Positions 12,981-25,200 of a stretch of DNA of 64,000 nucleotides are shown here, piece after piece; positions within the stretch are counted from its first letter, which is position 1, and every line of letters begins with the position of its first letter. The position numbers and the translations under genes are program-made. The notes beneath the pieces are model-generated. The model made no database searches. It was not told where the DNA came from and saw nothing but the letters and a program-made list of their open reading frames with translations. Source of the DNA: Ulva prolifera (taxonomy: Eukaryota; Chlorophyta; Ulvophyceae; Ulvales; Ulvaceae); NCBI GenBank assembly GCA_023078555.1, contig CM041202.1, positions 372,001 to 436,000 on the forward strand. The letters are read 5' to 3'.

Positions 12981-13640
12981 TCTCGTGCATCGCTCATCCT
13001 GACAGTCTGCTCAAAGCAAGCAACAGTAGATAGGCGAGCTTTTTTTGGGTGTGTAAAAATAGGTCGACTGATGCCAGTGGAACGGTGGTCGCAACGTATA
13101 AGTGCATGCGATACAAGCGGGCGCAGCTTCGCGGACGCGACAGGCCATCGATTCGAAACAGAGCGACGTAAATCATAACGCATGCCAGTCGCGCATGTAT
13201 TCACTGTTTGCGATCGCTGAGTAGCACGCAGCTGGCGTGCAGCTGCTTGGCTCATGCGGAGTCACTCTGGTATCACCGTTGTCGCGCTTGAAGGACCACG
13301 TATGCCCTCGTCAGTACAAATTGACTGATCTTGTACAAGGACACCGCGACTGTTCGTCGCCATGGGAATCCATGATGGGATGCGCGCCTGCATTGGTACC
13401 GTTCCCAGAGCTGGCCAGCCGTGACGAGGCAAATTCAGTGCTGGATTTCGTGGCAGAATGACGTTTGCGCAACCACGGCGCAAGTTTTCTCGCAATCGTC
13501 CACCCATTCCACTTACGTTGATCAAGGACTGGGGGCAATGATTGTGAGTGGATTTGGAATCGTGAAAACAACAGCGGTCGGACTTGTGACGCACGCTTTA
13601 CCACCGTGGTGTAATTGATGATACTTGCAAGGAAGCCTGT
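12981..13640. other. upstream of the tRNA ligase, no gene recognised
   Basis: The stretch holds only short frames on both strands. The promoter or first exon of the tRNA ligase may lie here, but I see no convincing initiator exon or TATA element. Confidence 0.4.
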
Positions 13641-13689
13641 ACCCCGATGAGACCGCTAAACTTCATCTCTGCTTTCTTGCTGCTGCCTA

Positions 13690-14262
13690 CAGGCCGTCAG
13701 GTCAGGGCAGCTTCAACGGCAGAGCTCAGGTACAGAGGGGAATCTTTTGCCTCAGTTGACTCGAGTACGAGTAGTAATATTACTTACTTGCCCATCGTGC
13801 CGGGCAAGAGTGGCGTGTTTGTGCCCTGTGCCGAGGCGCACGAGGAGTATCGTGCCGTCCAGCAGTCCACCGGCGTGCCCCACAGAGAGGACGGCATCAC
13901 AGTGGTCGGCACCCACGTCGGCACTGACGACTTCGTCCGCCACCGGCTGAAAGCTGCTGCCGCGAAGGCGGTCGGCGAGGTCGATCTGTTCATGCGCTTG
14001 CCGGTCACCAAGCTGGTGCAGCTGCTGCTGCTCCGGCAGTCGTTTGCTGTCAGCTTGGTGCACGACCAGCGCACGACGAGGAGCCGTCTGGCGCGCTCGT
14101 GCAGATGAGCTCGGCAGTGCGGCGGATGATGTTGCCGATTCGCCACGGCGGCCTTGGGCTGCGCATGACCCACCCAGTTGAGGCGAAAGCTGCGTTGCTC
14201 ACCGGCGTCGCGGTGGCTCAACGGGTCGTCGCTGACGGCCCAGCCGTGTTCCAGTGGCTGTT
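13690..14262 (+). mobile_element. C-terminal relic of a non-LTR (LINE-type) reverse transcriptase
   Basis: Two plus-strand frames resemble the end of a LINE-type RT polyprotein. The first has GITVVGTHVGTDDFVRHRL followed by a helical stretch, and stops near 14108. The second, in another frame, has LPIRHGGLGLRMTHP and AAALLTGVA-like sequence and ends at a TGA near 14262. Many algal and protist non-LTR RTs have a VLGTPVG-type motif followed about 100 residues later by a GGLGL motif. The frame change and the missing YxDD core mark a truncated dead copy. The family assignment rests on motif memory. Confidence 0.55.
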
Positions 14263-14554
14263 GTGAAAGTGCCTCGCAGCGCACAAGGCATGCGCACATG
14301 CGGATGCACGCACGGGGTGACACGTGGCAGTCACCAGCCCGCGAGTGAGAAGACAAATTCCAGCGCCCTGTATAGATCGAACATGATCATGGTTCAAGTA
14401 TCTGACTCAGATACTGACGATGCAGGTGTGATCCTAGATCTCAGGCGTCATGTGCTAAGTACTCCGCACACATACTTAACATTTCGCCCAACTAAACTTA
14501 CGGATAACGCTTCCACTCGCGCTTGCATTCGAACATTCCCAGCCTGGCCACATT

Positions 14555-15048
14555 AGTCAGCAAGTGCCCTTTTCCTCTCATGTAGTGAACGATGCTGGTC
14601 ACACTGAGTCTCTCATCACACTTGAAACGTTGACCGAAACGCTGCGAGCATCTTGGAGACGTAGCAAGCCTGATTTGGCAAAAGGAAGACAGCTTGAGTG
14701 GAACTGTAAGACCGAAAGCTTCGTTGAGAAAGTCTTTTTGTGGTTAGGTCAGTTCGAGTTGGACCATCTGTTGCAGCACGCACCGTCCGCGGACGAACAG
14801 CGTGTCCATGCTAGAGCCCGGACTCAAGTCCTTGTGTCCTTGCCTAATGCGGATAGGACAACTGTCAATCGTATGTCACATGTGTGAAGCATGGGCCTAT
14901 CTTAGTGAAAAGTATAGCACTAAAGCCAAGATCCACAGACTGTGGAGTCGTTTTAATGCACTGTCACAGAAAAACAGAGATGTTGGGTCTTACTGCGGTG
15001 ATGTCATGAGTGTATACACTCAACCGGAGGCACTAGGTGCCGATGTCA
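14555..15048 (+). mobile_element. Copia gag fragment, diverged copy of the element at 33243-39818
   Basis: The sequence matches the gag start of the full-length Copia at about 34088-34580: the frames read VVNDAGHTESLITLETL, LWLGQFELDHLLQ and PSADEQRVHARARTQVL. It has small in-frame deletions (AYEQ is missing before KVFLW) and a frame change after MSHVCEAW. Homology stops abruptly after the LGADV-coding segment. No LTR or pol part is attached. It is a non-autonomous remnant older than the full-length copy. Confidence 0.85.
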
Positions 15049-15060
15049 TGTGTGTTGTGA

Positions 15061-15135
15061 CGGTGGCAGGGGGGGCTTTTTTTGGGGGTGGGGGGCGGGG
15101 GCAGGGGGCGGATTTTCTAGGCAGGGGGAGGTTTT
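15061..15135. repeat. G-rich low-complexity tract
   Basis: Runs of five to eight G separated by short T or CG interruptions follow directly on the break in the Copia gag fragment. They could form a G-quadruplex on the plus strand. Confidence 0.7.
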
Positions 15136-15294
15136 CTTTGCGGGCGGTAGTCCGCTATCTAATGACCAACTGTGCGACAACTGTGTGCGTTATCGTGTAC
15201 TTTGTTTAGAGGCTGAGGTGACCATTGTAGAGGGGCTTCACAGTGGCTGTGTGCTCAAACAAGAAAACCACCAGTTAATTTGAGTGCCTTCACA

Positions 15295-15880
15295 GAGGCG
15301 GCTCAAGGCTTGTGCCTGAGGCAGGAACGAGGATGCGGTGTGTGTAAGGAATGAAGGCTGTGCTTGTGAAGGCTGTGAGACAGTCGTTGACGTTCGACGT
15401 TGCATGTAGCAGTCCAAACCAACCAACACATTGAGATGAATCACAGTTGAATGTTTCGTACTGGAGCGGTGAGTCCACCAGGTCGGAACTCCCGGTTTTT
15501 TGTGTGTGCGGGTTTGAACGCAGTTGGCTATCCTTCCGGAAGGCCCGCTCGAAGTGCACAAAGTTCAAATTTTTTGGCATGCGTCATCACAACGTTCTAT
15601 GTCCTAATGTTGAGATGGCTGTGGCCAATGAATTTTTGTGTGGCGAATGTACTGTACGACTGTGCTCCCGGGGTACGCCACCACCGAATAGGCGAGCAGG
15701 CGGTGTGTGTAAGAGATGAAGTTGCGGAGTGCCCGAAGAAGAGGTGGCTCAGGCTTGTGCCTGAGGTAGGAGCGAGGGTGTAGTGTGTGTAAGAGATGAA
15801 GGCTGTGTGAGATGAGGTACCGCTGTAGGCAGAATCCTGGCTGCAGTGTGTGTTGGAAATGAAGGCTGTGTGAGATGAGT
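15295..15880. repeat. dispersed GT-rich repeat unit, at least three copies
   Basis: A unit of about 75 bp (ggctcaggcttgtgcctgag, then gtgtgtgtaagagatgaagg) occurs at about 15300-15375 and 15744-15818. Shorter versions lie near 15694-15722 and 15842-15880. The stretch between them has no recognisable gene. Each full unit begins with a short inverted repeat (ctcaggc..gcctgag). Confidence 0.7.
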
Positions 15881-15999
15881 TACAACCGGAGGTACTACAA
15901 GTGTCTGCCGGACAGATATCACGCTGGAACCCTCGCCGCTGGTTGCGTTACAGGTGTAGCCTCGTGTCTGCCGCAGCATGTACGGGAAATGCGCAGGGA

Positions 16000-18350
16000 T
16001 GCGGTGCATGCGTGCACAGTGCCCCTCGCCACACCGGCCTCACAACCGATGTCGCCAGCAGCGAGGCACACCGAGGCACACCCGATGACTGTACAGCTGG
16101 CATGACTCTCTGGCGGTGCTATGTGAACGGTATGCATCGTCCATTCGAGGTCCGGCAGCATTCGCGTCCGCATCAGTGCCTGGCGGCGGTGTGTTGCACA
16201 ACCTCTCCGACCCCCAGGTGGCGCCGAATGTTCATGTAGGAATTCGGTTGTATATTCTGGAAGGCCACTAGCGGTGCGGCTGCAGCCATGGCGGTGGGAG
16301 GCGTGGGTGAGCGCTCATGGTGGTGTGATATGCAGGCAGTGCTAAATGCAACAGCGGCAAAGCGGCCGTGAAGGATTGGACAGACAGAGGACTATTTTGG
16401 TCGAAACTTTGGTCTGACGTCTGCGTCCTTTCTTCGTACAGGTCGCACGAAGCCCGCACAGGGAGTGCACCAACAGCGTCCGACAGCGGAACACCGTTGG
16501 GCCAACGTAGGCAACTCCACCACTTCTACCGCTTGCAGATGCGTGAACTTGGGTTCGTTGGGTCAGTTTGCAACACACTGGTCTTTCGGGAACAGATGCG
16601 ATGTCAGCCTGTGGAATGCAGGCCAGTGTACACAGAAAGATCTGACGACCAGGCTTAGGCCATTTGCGTGTCGACCAGGAAGGTTGGTGTTGCGGCATTG
16701 GATGTGGGCCTCCAAGCAGTAGACACTCATACAAGGGGCATGTCTCTGTCGGCTGTGTATTTGGGCAGACGACTGAACGTACGCCACACCCTCGACAACC
16801 TCCACATTGCGACTGGAAACGAGAGCATGCTGGTGGATTCAAAGCACAGGAAAACTCATGGGACCGCCTCGACGATTGCAGTGATTTGACCAGGTTTCAT
16901 GCAAGCGGGTACAACTGCAGAGGGTAACGTGGACGGAGGTAGCGTGTGTTTCGACGGGGGGACGGCAGACATGTGGAGAGCAAAGGGCCTCTGCTTGTGA
17001 GCAACGACTGCGATACAGTCTGAAGAGTGGCAATAGGCACTGCTATTAGGCAGGCGAGTAAGGACTGGCGATCAGGTTGGTGATCTGTGCTGGCGACAAG
17101 GAGCCCGCGAACAAGCACAGGTCAATACGGTAGACGTTTCCAGGTACGCTGCGAAATCCATCTGAGCTGATTCCAGGGCCAGTGTCAGTGATGTTCCAGT
17201 GCATGCTGCTGGCATGGAGCGCGTCCCACAGTCCTCGGCCACGAACGTCCGCGGCGGGCCCCATTGCTCCACGTGGTTCCCTCGATTGTGCCCTGTGGTT
17301 TTGCATGGATGACAGGGCAGCCTTGCACGGCGCAGTATTTGCCAACTTTTGCGCGCGGCCCCGCATGTGCCTCGTCTATGATGTCATGGCGTCCGGCTAT
17401 GCTCCCGGTGTGCAATTGCTTAGGCTGTGGTTTGGCTCCAGGTGCCCATGCTGACTCGTTGGAGGTGCAGGCTCGGCGTGGAGGCGGTTGAGTGCGATCC
17501 GGAGCGTGTGGGCAGGGAGGTCTTCCGAGGATCGCGATGCGCGCGTGCGGAAGGCTGCGCGGAGCAGGCGACGCTGGAGCCCTGGACGGGTGGGAGGAGA
17601 AGGTGGGAGAGGGGGCGGCATCCGCCCCACCCGAGGAGCGGCACCTGGTGCCGCCGACCCGCACGCATGGCCATGGCGTAGGCTTGACTGCGGTTTCGAG
17701 CGAGGACCTTAGGCAGATGTTGCGCCGGAGGTCTGGCCCCGGCGGGACGAGAGGCAGCGACACGCGCATCGACCCAATGTGCGGTTCAAACGCGGCTGGG
17801 GTAGACGTGTCCGTACCGGCGGGGGCTCCGACGGACGGGAGGCGCAGCCTGAAGGCGCCGTCGGTACAGATGGCATTCGATGGCTTCCAGTGGGCGCCGC
17901 GACCGGTGTGCCAGCCTGCACCGATGCTGGCTTCGCCAGGGTACGCGTACGGCGGCGCGTATGGGCCGGGGGTCGCCCCTGTGTTCCATGGCGGGTCCTG
18001 GGCGCGGCGGGGGGGGGGGGGGGGGGGGGGGGGCAGGCTGTGGCCCCGACGGCGGCTGCGACCGGCCAAGCCATCGCATCTGCACGACCCCAGGCCACAG
18101 AAGCTGCGTCGGTGGGCCGCCGTGAGAGGCACGGCGGAGGGGCGCGTCCTGGAGGCGTGTCAGGCGCAGGCCTTTTGCCGGAGGCGGACTGCGCCGGGGA
18201 GACGGCCGCGGAGCAGCACGGGCGGGCAGGGAGTGGCGCACACGGCACCTGGGTGAGGGAGATTACTCCACCAACCCTTGATGTCATATCCAGCTTTTTG
18301 GTGCCTTGGACGTCTCGTCCCGTGATCTTTGGGCAACGCGCGTCAGCCTG
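16000..18350. other. GC-rich region with overlapping open frames, no gene assigned
   Basis: Between about 17185 and 18350 both strands are open for 190-315 codons, helped by a G25 tract that reads as polyproline or polyglycine. The minus-strand frame (GPYAPPYAYPGEAS, DGAFRLRLPS) looks slightly more protein-like than its plus-strand partner. I recognise no domain and cannot choose a strand. The 16.0-17.0 kb part has only short frames. Confidence 0.35.
18009..18033. repeat. G25 homopolymer
   Basis: This is an uninterrupted run of 25 G on the plus strand. Its exact length is unreliable in any sequencing method, and the flanking frames depend on it. Confidence 0.9.
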
Positions 18351-18845
18351 AGAACAAGTCGCAAGCCATCTGTGGTTTCGACGAGCGGCTGAGCGATATT
18401 TGCATGAAAAATATACAGAAATAGCTCTTCCTGATAGTGCACCGAGCCTGGTTCCAAATCACACCTAGCTATAGTCAGCATCTTGGGCCACGCTGAGGAG
18501 GTATGCAGGTCTCTAGGTCTCTCAACTCCCCATAAATGTCAGATATGAGCAACACGAGACCATATCAATGGCCGTGATAGTTAGTTTCGGAGAGTCGCAG
18601 AGGTGAATGCGCTGCTTGAATGCAACAGGCAACGTGTATGGCATGTGTCAGATGTGGATGTCGACCCAGGAGCTCGTATTGGCGCCGCATGCTCTCAACT
18701 AGCCTATGTACGCTGACATGAAAGTTGCTGGCATTTTGCGCTGGTGGGGTCGCTATCTGTGTGCCTCTTGAGCCGTACTCGTGATCGCGCGAGCAACAAA
18801 CGTTGGGAACGAGGCTGGTACAACATGCTGCGAGGAGACCTTTTT

Positions 18846-18867
18846 GTCTAGAATATATATTCTAGAC
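18846..18867. repeat. 22-bp perfect palindrome
   Basis: The sequence is self-complementary over 22 bases, with XbaI-like ends (tctaga) and an AT centre. Four bases separate it from a second perfect palindrome. Confidence 0.95.
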
Positions 18868-18871
18868 AACG

Positions 18872-18909
18872 GTTCAAGGATGCATTCTATATAGAATGCA
18901 TCCTTGAAC
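18872..18909. repeat. 38-bp perfect palindrome
   Basis: The sequence is self-complementary over 38 bases with no loop (arm gttcaaggatgcattctat). With the adjacent 22-bp palindrome it forms a double cruciform-capable structure in otherwise unassigned DNA (18350-19499), where no gene was recognised. Confidence 0.95.
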
Positions 18910-19499
18910 ATGCTTTCTCAGCAGTACAGCACATTTGAATCTGGTGCAGTGCATATCACAAGCCTTCATGATCAGGCTCTTGTCAACCCACCCACATGAA
19001 AACCTGAATTTGTTGTGAGTGTCACATGCCCTCGTGTGTTCAGGATTCCAGAGGCTACAAAGTGCAACCTCGTCGATGTGTATCGTGTAGGGCTGCAAGT
19101 TACAGAATAAGCATTTTTGAAAGTTAAGTAAGGGGGTTTTAAGGCCTTTTAATTAACCCTTCACTCGAAAATGGACGATTAACGTGACTACGCTATCATG
19201 TCACTTGAAGCAAGTTAATTGCTAAACCTGTAACCTGTTATCTGACATTGAGGCATGCTAAGCCTGCACAAATGGGACGGTGGCCCTTGTGGCCGCAAGT
19301 GGGGAGCCCACATGCAGGGGCTGCTACAACCACTCTGTAGGCGCCGTGGCCACATGATGATCATGTGGTTTGTTCACATTTGGAGGTGTTGTTTCTTTGT
19401 GACTGGAGATTGTGGCTTCCAACGATTGGTTCTTGCTTACGCAACTCATGCTTGCTGGTCGGCTGTAGCTGATCGGTGTACACATCGTAGCTGCTTTCA

Positions 19500-21490
19500 A
19501 TGCCCAAACGAAGTAACAGGATCGCTGCTCTTGAGAGTGATGATGATTCTGCGCCCGCAACCATCACACAAAACACTAGCACACTAGGCTCTGGGCAAAC
19601 ATCAGCCAAGAATAAAAAGAAACAACAGACCAATGGCACGTCTACAGTTCAACCTCTTTCTACAAAGAAATCTTATCTCAAGATTCTTGGCAAAGCACCT
19701 CCCGCTGCTACGGCTGTGGTGCGTGGCGCGGGCACCGGGAAGAAGAACGATCTTTCATACGGAGGCAATGGACGACCACCTGTATGGTACCATGTCCATT
19801 GGCAGCCACACGATGAGGATAAGCATCTAGGTGATGTGGACAAGGACGCCAAGCTGCGTAACCGACTGAAGGCTGACAATGCTCGCATGATTTGTAAGCA
19901 TTGTCTTGTTGCAGACCCAGATACGATAGCTACGCACGCCTGTCAGAAATGCTCTATCTTGTCAGGTCAAACGCGCAGTCTTTAGTACAGGTCAGGTTAG
20001 GGCAGCCAGCGTTCCATGCCTGCTGCGCACGGAGGTAGAACCAAGGAACGCTTAAAGGGGAGTGCTAGCACCGGGAAACAGTAAGAAGAATGGTTACAGA
20101 TCTCAGTGTGCACACGCTTATATGAACACTGAACACTCAAGGTTACGGCGGGAAACCCTCGCACGATCTCTCTCACTACATCGAGACAATCCCGACTGGC
20201 GGCTTACCCCTGCACTGGATCCGCGGATCGTCCGTGCATGGGTGCACCTGTCACCACACTGCTGCCCGCAGGCTCATGCATTGTGACAACGCCTTCAACC
20301 CGTCTACCAACTTCAAGAATCACTTGTTGTCATCTTGTCCGGGATTCAAGAAGAATCATGCGTGGACCTTACCAGATGTGCTCCAAGAGTTGGCTCTAAA
20401 AGAGAGTGCAGCAGGACAGGTGTGGCCCATCACATCACCTACCACTCAGTCACCTTGTTTGTAAGTTGCATGGTCACTTGCATGGACAACATTCATCGTT
20501 ACGGGCCGTTTGCAGAATCAAGGAAACCTGCAAGGCCCCTCAAAGGCTTCATCATCCAACAAGAAGCTAGCAGCCCAATTGTTGATGAAGGCGCTCGCCC
20601 GCAAGAACGTGCCATTCAACTTTATTACCTCAAACGACTTCAAAAAGTATATCCATCACATCAGCAATGGTGTGTATGATGCCCCATCACGGTATGATCT
20701 TGTCAAGGCTCTGGAGCAAATATGCGACACACTTGCTACAAAGATTCAGAGGCGCCTGGTTGAATCTTCTTTCATTGGCATCTCTGCCGATAGCTGGACA
20801 TCAGCATGCAAGCATATCACAGCAATCAACGCTGGCAACCCGGGCACTTGCATATACTTGAATAGCTATGAAAATCTGGGTAGTGACAGCGCGGTTGTTG
20901 GTGTTGATGCCATATGCCAATGCATCATGACCAGTCTTGGCCTCAAGGTAGATGTCGACCCTGCCAGCGTGGGCTTCGCACATGGCAAAGTGTCCGTCTT
21001 TACTTCGGACACAACTGCATCACAACCCGCAATTGCCCGGCACCTGTGCACCACGAGCCTTTGCAGAGGCCTGGTTTGGGCGCCATGCTTCTCACATGTG
21101 GGCAACTTGCTGTTTTCGGATCAGCTCAAGGTGCCAGCAATTGCTGCACTGTTGGCACATAGGAAGCAGATCGTGGTTACGTTCCGCAATGGAGGCTTCC
21201 GCAAGATGTTCTTGTTGTGCGCCACTACACATACTGATGTACCTCCATTGCTCAGTGTTCAGTGTGCAAGTTATGTCAGGATGATGTGCACAAGACTGAC
21301 ATGTATACTCGAGTGTAGGTTTGCGGACAGCCCAAAGAGCCAGCTTCAGATGTATGGCAAGACACGGTTCTCTTCCTTTGCGATTCTCATTGAGTCGCTA
21401 CAGAAGCACCACCCCACACTCGACAAAGCTGTGAAATCTCAGTTGTTCATGACCACATCTTGCAAAGCTGCCAAGAAAGGCGTGTGTTGA
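19500..21490 (+). pseudogene. hAT-family transposase gene interrupted by a solo LTR
   Basis: The first exon (from the ATG at 19500) has a lysine-rich N-terminus and the start of a BED-like zinc finger (MICKHC). The finger's second half (FKNHLLSSC) lies at 20291-20420, on the other side of a 348-bp Copia LTR. A likely intron (about 20418-20513) leads to the core frame 20510-21490. That frame has hAT features in order: FNFITSNDF, GISADSWTS, FTSDTTASQP, LVWAPCFSHVGNLLFSD, TFRNGGF and KTRFSS. The frame ends at a TGA after KTRFSS, before the C-terminal hAT dimerisation domain, so the gene is also truncated. No terminal inverted repeats were located. The hAT assignment is firm on motif order. The element is inferred to be immobile by itself. 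Confidence 0.8.
19941..20288 (-). mobile_element. Copia solo LTR with 5-bp target-site duplication
   Basis: This is the reverse complement of the 347-bp LTR of the full-length Copia at 33243-39818. It begins TGTCAGAAA and ends TGTGACA. It is flanked by ACGCC on both sides (19936-19940 and 20289-20293), the 5-bp duplication expected of a Copia insertion. It differs from the full-length LTR at many positions, especially in its first ~100 bases, so it is an older insertion reduced by LTR-LTR recombination. It splits the zinc finger of the hAT transposase. Confidence 0.93.
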
Positions 21491-22298
21491 GACCTATTGG
21501 TCTGGCCTTGGGTAACAGACCTCGATGGCAGTAAGAAGAAGCAGTGATGGGTCAAGATTGCCGCAGCACGAGGGCCGTATAGGCACAAACAGAGCAGGGG
21601 TACACTCACACGCAGGGATGCGCCGTGCCAGTGCAGAAATGGATGGCGCCCCAACCAGACTACTGTAAAGCGTGTCTGGTCCCAGCAAGCGCTCGGTATA
21701 AATACCGGGGTGTGTGCGCCCAGGTCAATCCCCCTGTCAAAGCTGGCCTCGCCGAATCGTGCCGCATAACTGCCACACTGATCCCAGATCCCGCATAAGC
21801 GCGGGAGATCTTAAATTGTGGCTCACAGAGCCTGAGATGAGTGTAAGCAAGGCTGCGCACGTAATTCGTGGGCAGCTCTGGGTGGCTGTACAGATACTAT
21901 CGTGCATGCCAACCCTGGAGCCCGCCGGGCGGACCCTGTGTAACGGCGGTAATGCACACAGTAAGACGTAATATGTGCAGTAACGATTCGGCTAGCCGCA
22001 TAAAGCCATAATAAGCCTATGACGGGACACATTGTGCCGGGAGAAGGCTATACACAGTGCTGATGCAATGTGCACGTAAGGCTGGTGGACGCGTGCAGTC
22101 ACACGTGGCGAGTGCAGGCACGTAAGCCCACTGAGCGTACGTGTGATCACACTGTGTACAACTCGATGGGTAATTCAAAAGCTATGCGTGTGCGACCGTC
22201 CACATGGCTGGACAAGTCGCTACGCATATAAGAAGAGGTGTTAATTGTGCCAGCATGCGCTAGCGTGAGAGATATCTCACAACACCGCGCCTACAGAG
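21491..22298. other. spacer between hAT and Helitron, no gene recognised
   Basis: Only short frames are present. A TATA-like element (tataaata) sits inside the small palindrome cggtataaataccg at about 21697-21710. It could serve a transcript running toward the Helitron gene, but no transcription start can be shown. Confidence 0.4.
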
Positions 22299-25200
22299 TT
22301 GATAGAGAGGTGCCGCAGTATCATCGCCAAGAACCCCGTGGCTGCCGGCCTCAAGCGTGCAGTCGAGCTGAGTGACCATATGCAGCAAAGCAGCGTCGCG
22401 ATGCGGTTCGCATACGGAGACGGCGGCCCCGAAGTATCAGCTGTATACCACACCGGCGACCCAGATCAACTGCAGCCTGGGCTACTGTTGTTGAAGTGGC
22501 CGCGTGACGACCCAACTCGAGGTCGTCCTCTGCGAAGCGCCGAAATCGATGTCTTAGCGTTCCCAGTCATGTTTCCCGACTTGAGGGGCGTGTGCCCACA
22601 AGAAGATATGCAAACCAGAGCTGGGAAGAAGATGACACAGCGGAAATGGGTTCGGTTTATGTTGCTCCACCAGCAAGATTTGCTTCACTGGCTCCTCAGC
22701 CCACGGCTCGTCCAAGAGTGGCTGCTATTCAAGTGGAATGTCATCGAATCTTCCTTGCTCAATTATTTCCGAAACGCGATGAGCGCAATCGACACATGCA
22801 GCTACACGCTCGAAGACGTCGACCACGGTTACGGCGGCCACAACCTTCCAGAGCAACGCGGTGGTTCCCACATCCCAGCAAGTTACGCCGGAGGTGCGCA
22901 CCGGCTGATTGTACACCACTGGCGTCTACACAAATTACACGCAAATTGTGTTGCTGACAAATACCAACATTTGTAGGTCCACGATACGTCAATGCCCGTA
23001 TGCAAGACATCATGACAGCAGCAGCGTTCTACGGCATCGAGAACATCATCTTCCTCACAGTGACGTACGGTGACAAGCTTCACAAAGACGCGCACTTGCC
23101 TCACCTCATCATGCTCATAGCGCACATCTTCAACGCTCTGCGAGCCAAAGTCCGGAAGCACCTAAAGAGCGGCGCCTATATCCCATTCGATGCGGGCCAG
23201 GCGGAATGGGGCCACGATGTCATCGAATGGCAAAAGCGCGGCAACCCTCACTGCCACATGCTCGCAAAGTACAAAGGTCCGGTAGGGACGCCGGCTCAAG
23301 TCGACGCTGTGGTGTGGGCTCATATCCCTACAGACAGCGAAGAAGAACGATTCCCAGGGCTTCGTGCTCTCATGATGTCTTTCCATATACACAAGCACTC
23401 CCCACGCTGCGGCGGGCCTCCCTTCGGAAGTCATTGCTGCTAGGGCTTCCCTCACTCGCCCATAGCAAGCACATACTGCGATGCATCGGGCCACTGGAAT
23501 CCGTGGCGTGGCACCGACGACGGTTGGGTCGCAAGCTACTCCCCCTACGTCCTGATGCACACAAGATGCCATTCTTTCGTCGCTATGGCGCAAGGGACTG
23601 CGGACTTGGGATACGTGTTTCGCTACAACTGCAAGGGCGACTCTACGGCAGCTATCAAAATCGCAGAAGCTCATGCGGACGCAGCCCCAGGAGAAGCCGT
23701 CGATGAAGCTGGGGTACGTCACTCATCTCAACACAAACTGCTAAAGTAATGCACCATACAATACATTATACGTTAATTTCTGCTTAAGCCATCTGACATT
23801 GTACGTACGAGAATCGCAATTGCTGTATAATTTCATGGACTACATCGTCTTGCAGACTTTCATGAAGCATCGCATTGTCTTTGCTTCAGAAGCGGTATCT
23901 CGCATCCTGGAACAGCCGATCGTCGTCACCTGGCCGGCGGTACGCGCGGTGCGCGTCGAGCTGGAAGGCACTGCCAAAGTCTTTTTCAACCCCAATCATC
24001 AAACCGTAGAAGAAGCGCTGCAGAACTACAGCTCCGACGTCGACAAATACTACCAACGCCCAGACGAAGTGGAGGTGCTCGCCATGCATATATGCCATAT
24101 TTTACATGTAAATACATGCCAACCCTTACACATACACATATGAATATGATCGAATAGAACCTCCATTATCGCCGACACGCCTTTGTTCGCTTTCGCGCTT
24201 GCATAGGCGCACATATACATAGCAAAACCGCATCTTATCAACTCGCGCTCTTTTGCAGATGGGGTTTGTCAAGTACCACAATGACTACCATTGTGTCAAA
24301 GAGCGACCAATACGCAAAGATTTCTACCTCGACCGCAAAAATCGTTACATCACGAAGAACGTTGAAAGACGGCATCTCATTCGCGTGCAGCCAGCACCAT
24401 TCAACACATCGTTGTTCTGGGCGCGGCTACTGCTTATCCAGCCTGACTGCCGCGCACGTTCTTGGGCCGACCTTCGTACAATAAACGGCCACGCCTACGA
24501 AACATTTGCGCAAGCGGCATCCGCTGCGGGGCTCGCACGCGACGAGACCACGGCACGCCTAGTCATCAATGACGCCCTCCTCAGCACCCTCAACACACCG
24601 CGTCAGGCACGTGTACTAATGATTCAGGTCCGCATCTGCTTCAAAAATGTGTCGCCTGTGGTGTATTGGGTAACATATCACGCACATACCAACAAACTAC
24701 GCCGCCTCTGTTGTTGTACATTCGCACATACATATGTTTTGTCACATAAGCATTCAGCACGATGTGCGACATCCATGCACATCATACTCGCCTTCGAGTG
24801 CGATTTCGGCTCGCTGCTGGCCGAATTCCTTGAATGCATGGTGGAGCCAGAGTGGATGGCACTGCCCCTGGAGCAAAAGAAACAACGCGTCTACACTGAC
24901 CTTGAACGCCGCTTGCAAGCTGACAACAAATCGCTCGCAAGTTACGGTGTGCCAGTGCCGTCCATGCTACTCGCTGATGAACCTGATGTCGATGCCAACT
25001 TCCTGCCAGATAACGTCAAGCTGAACCCCAGCCAACAGGAGATGTTCGACATCATCGCCGTAAACCTCCGCGAAGACCCAGGAAAGCCTCTATTCCTACA
25101 CGTCGAAGGTGAGCTAGGCTCTGGGAAGTCATTCGTCATCAACGTCTGCTTAAACTACGCCCGCGCCATCCCCGTTAAAGCACTCGCGGCCGCGTTTCCC

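Noticed and set aside
17046..17366. Possible laminin-G-like end (YRIDLCLFAGSLSPAQITNL)
   Set aside because: The resemblance covers about 20 residues and has no supporting exons, so it was not called.
17185..18351. Long overlapping frames on both strands (315 codons minus, 254 and 190 plus)
   Set aside because: GC-rich DNA and the G25 tract keep frames open. No domain or consistent splice structure was seen, so no gene was called.
23441..23443. TAG read as glutamine (alternative nuclear code known in some green algae)
   Set aside because: SAHH, the Copia polyprotein and the duplicated zinc-ribbon frames end at TAG in the expected place, so the standard code is more likely.
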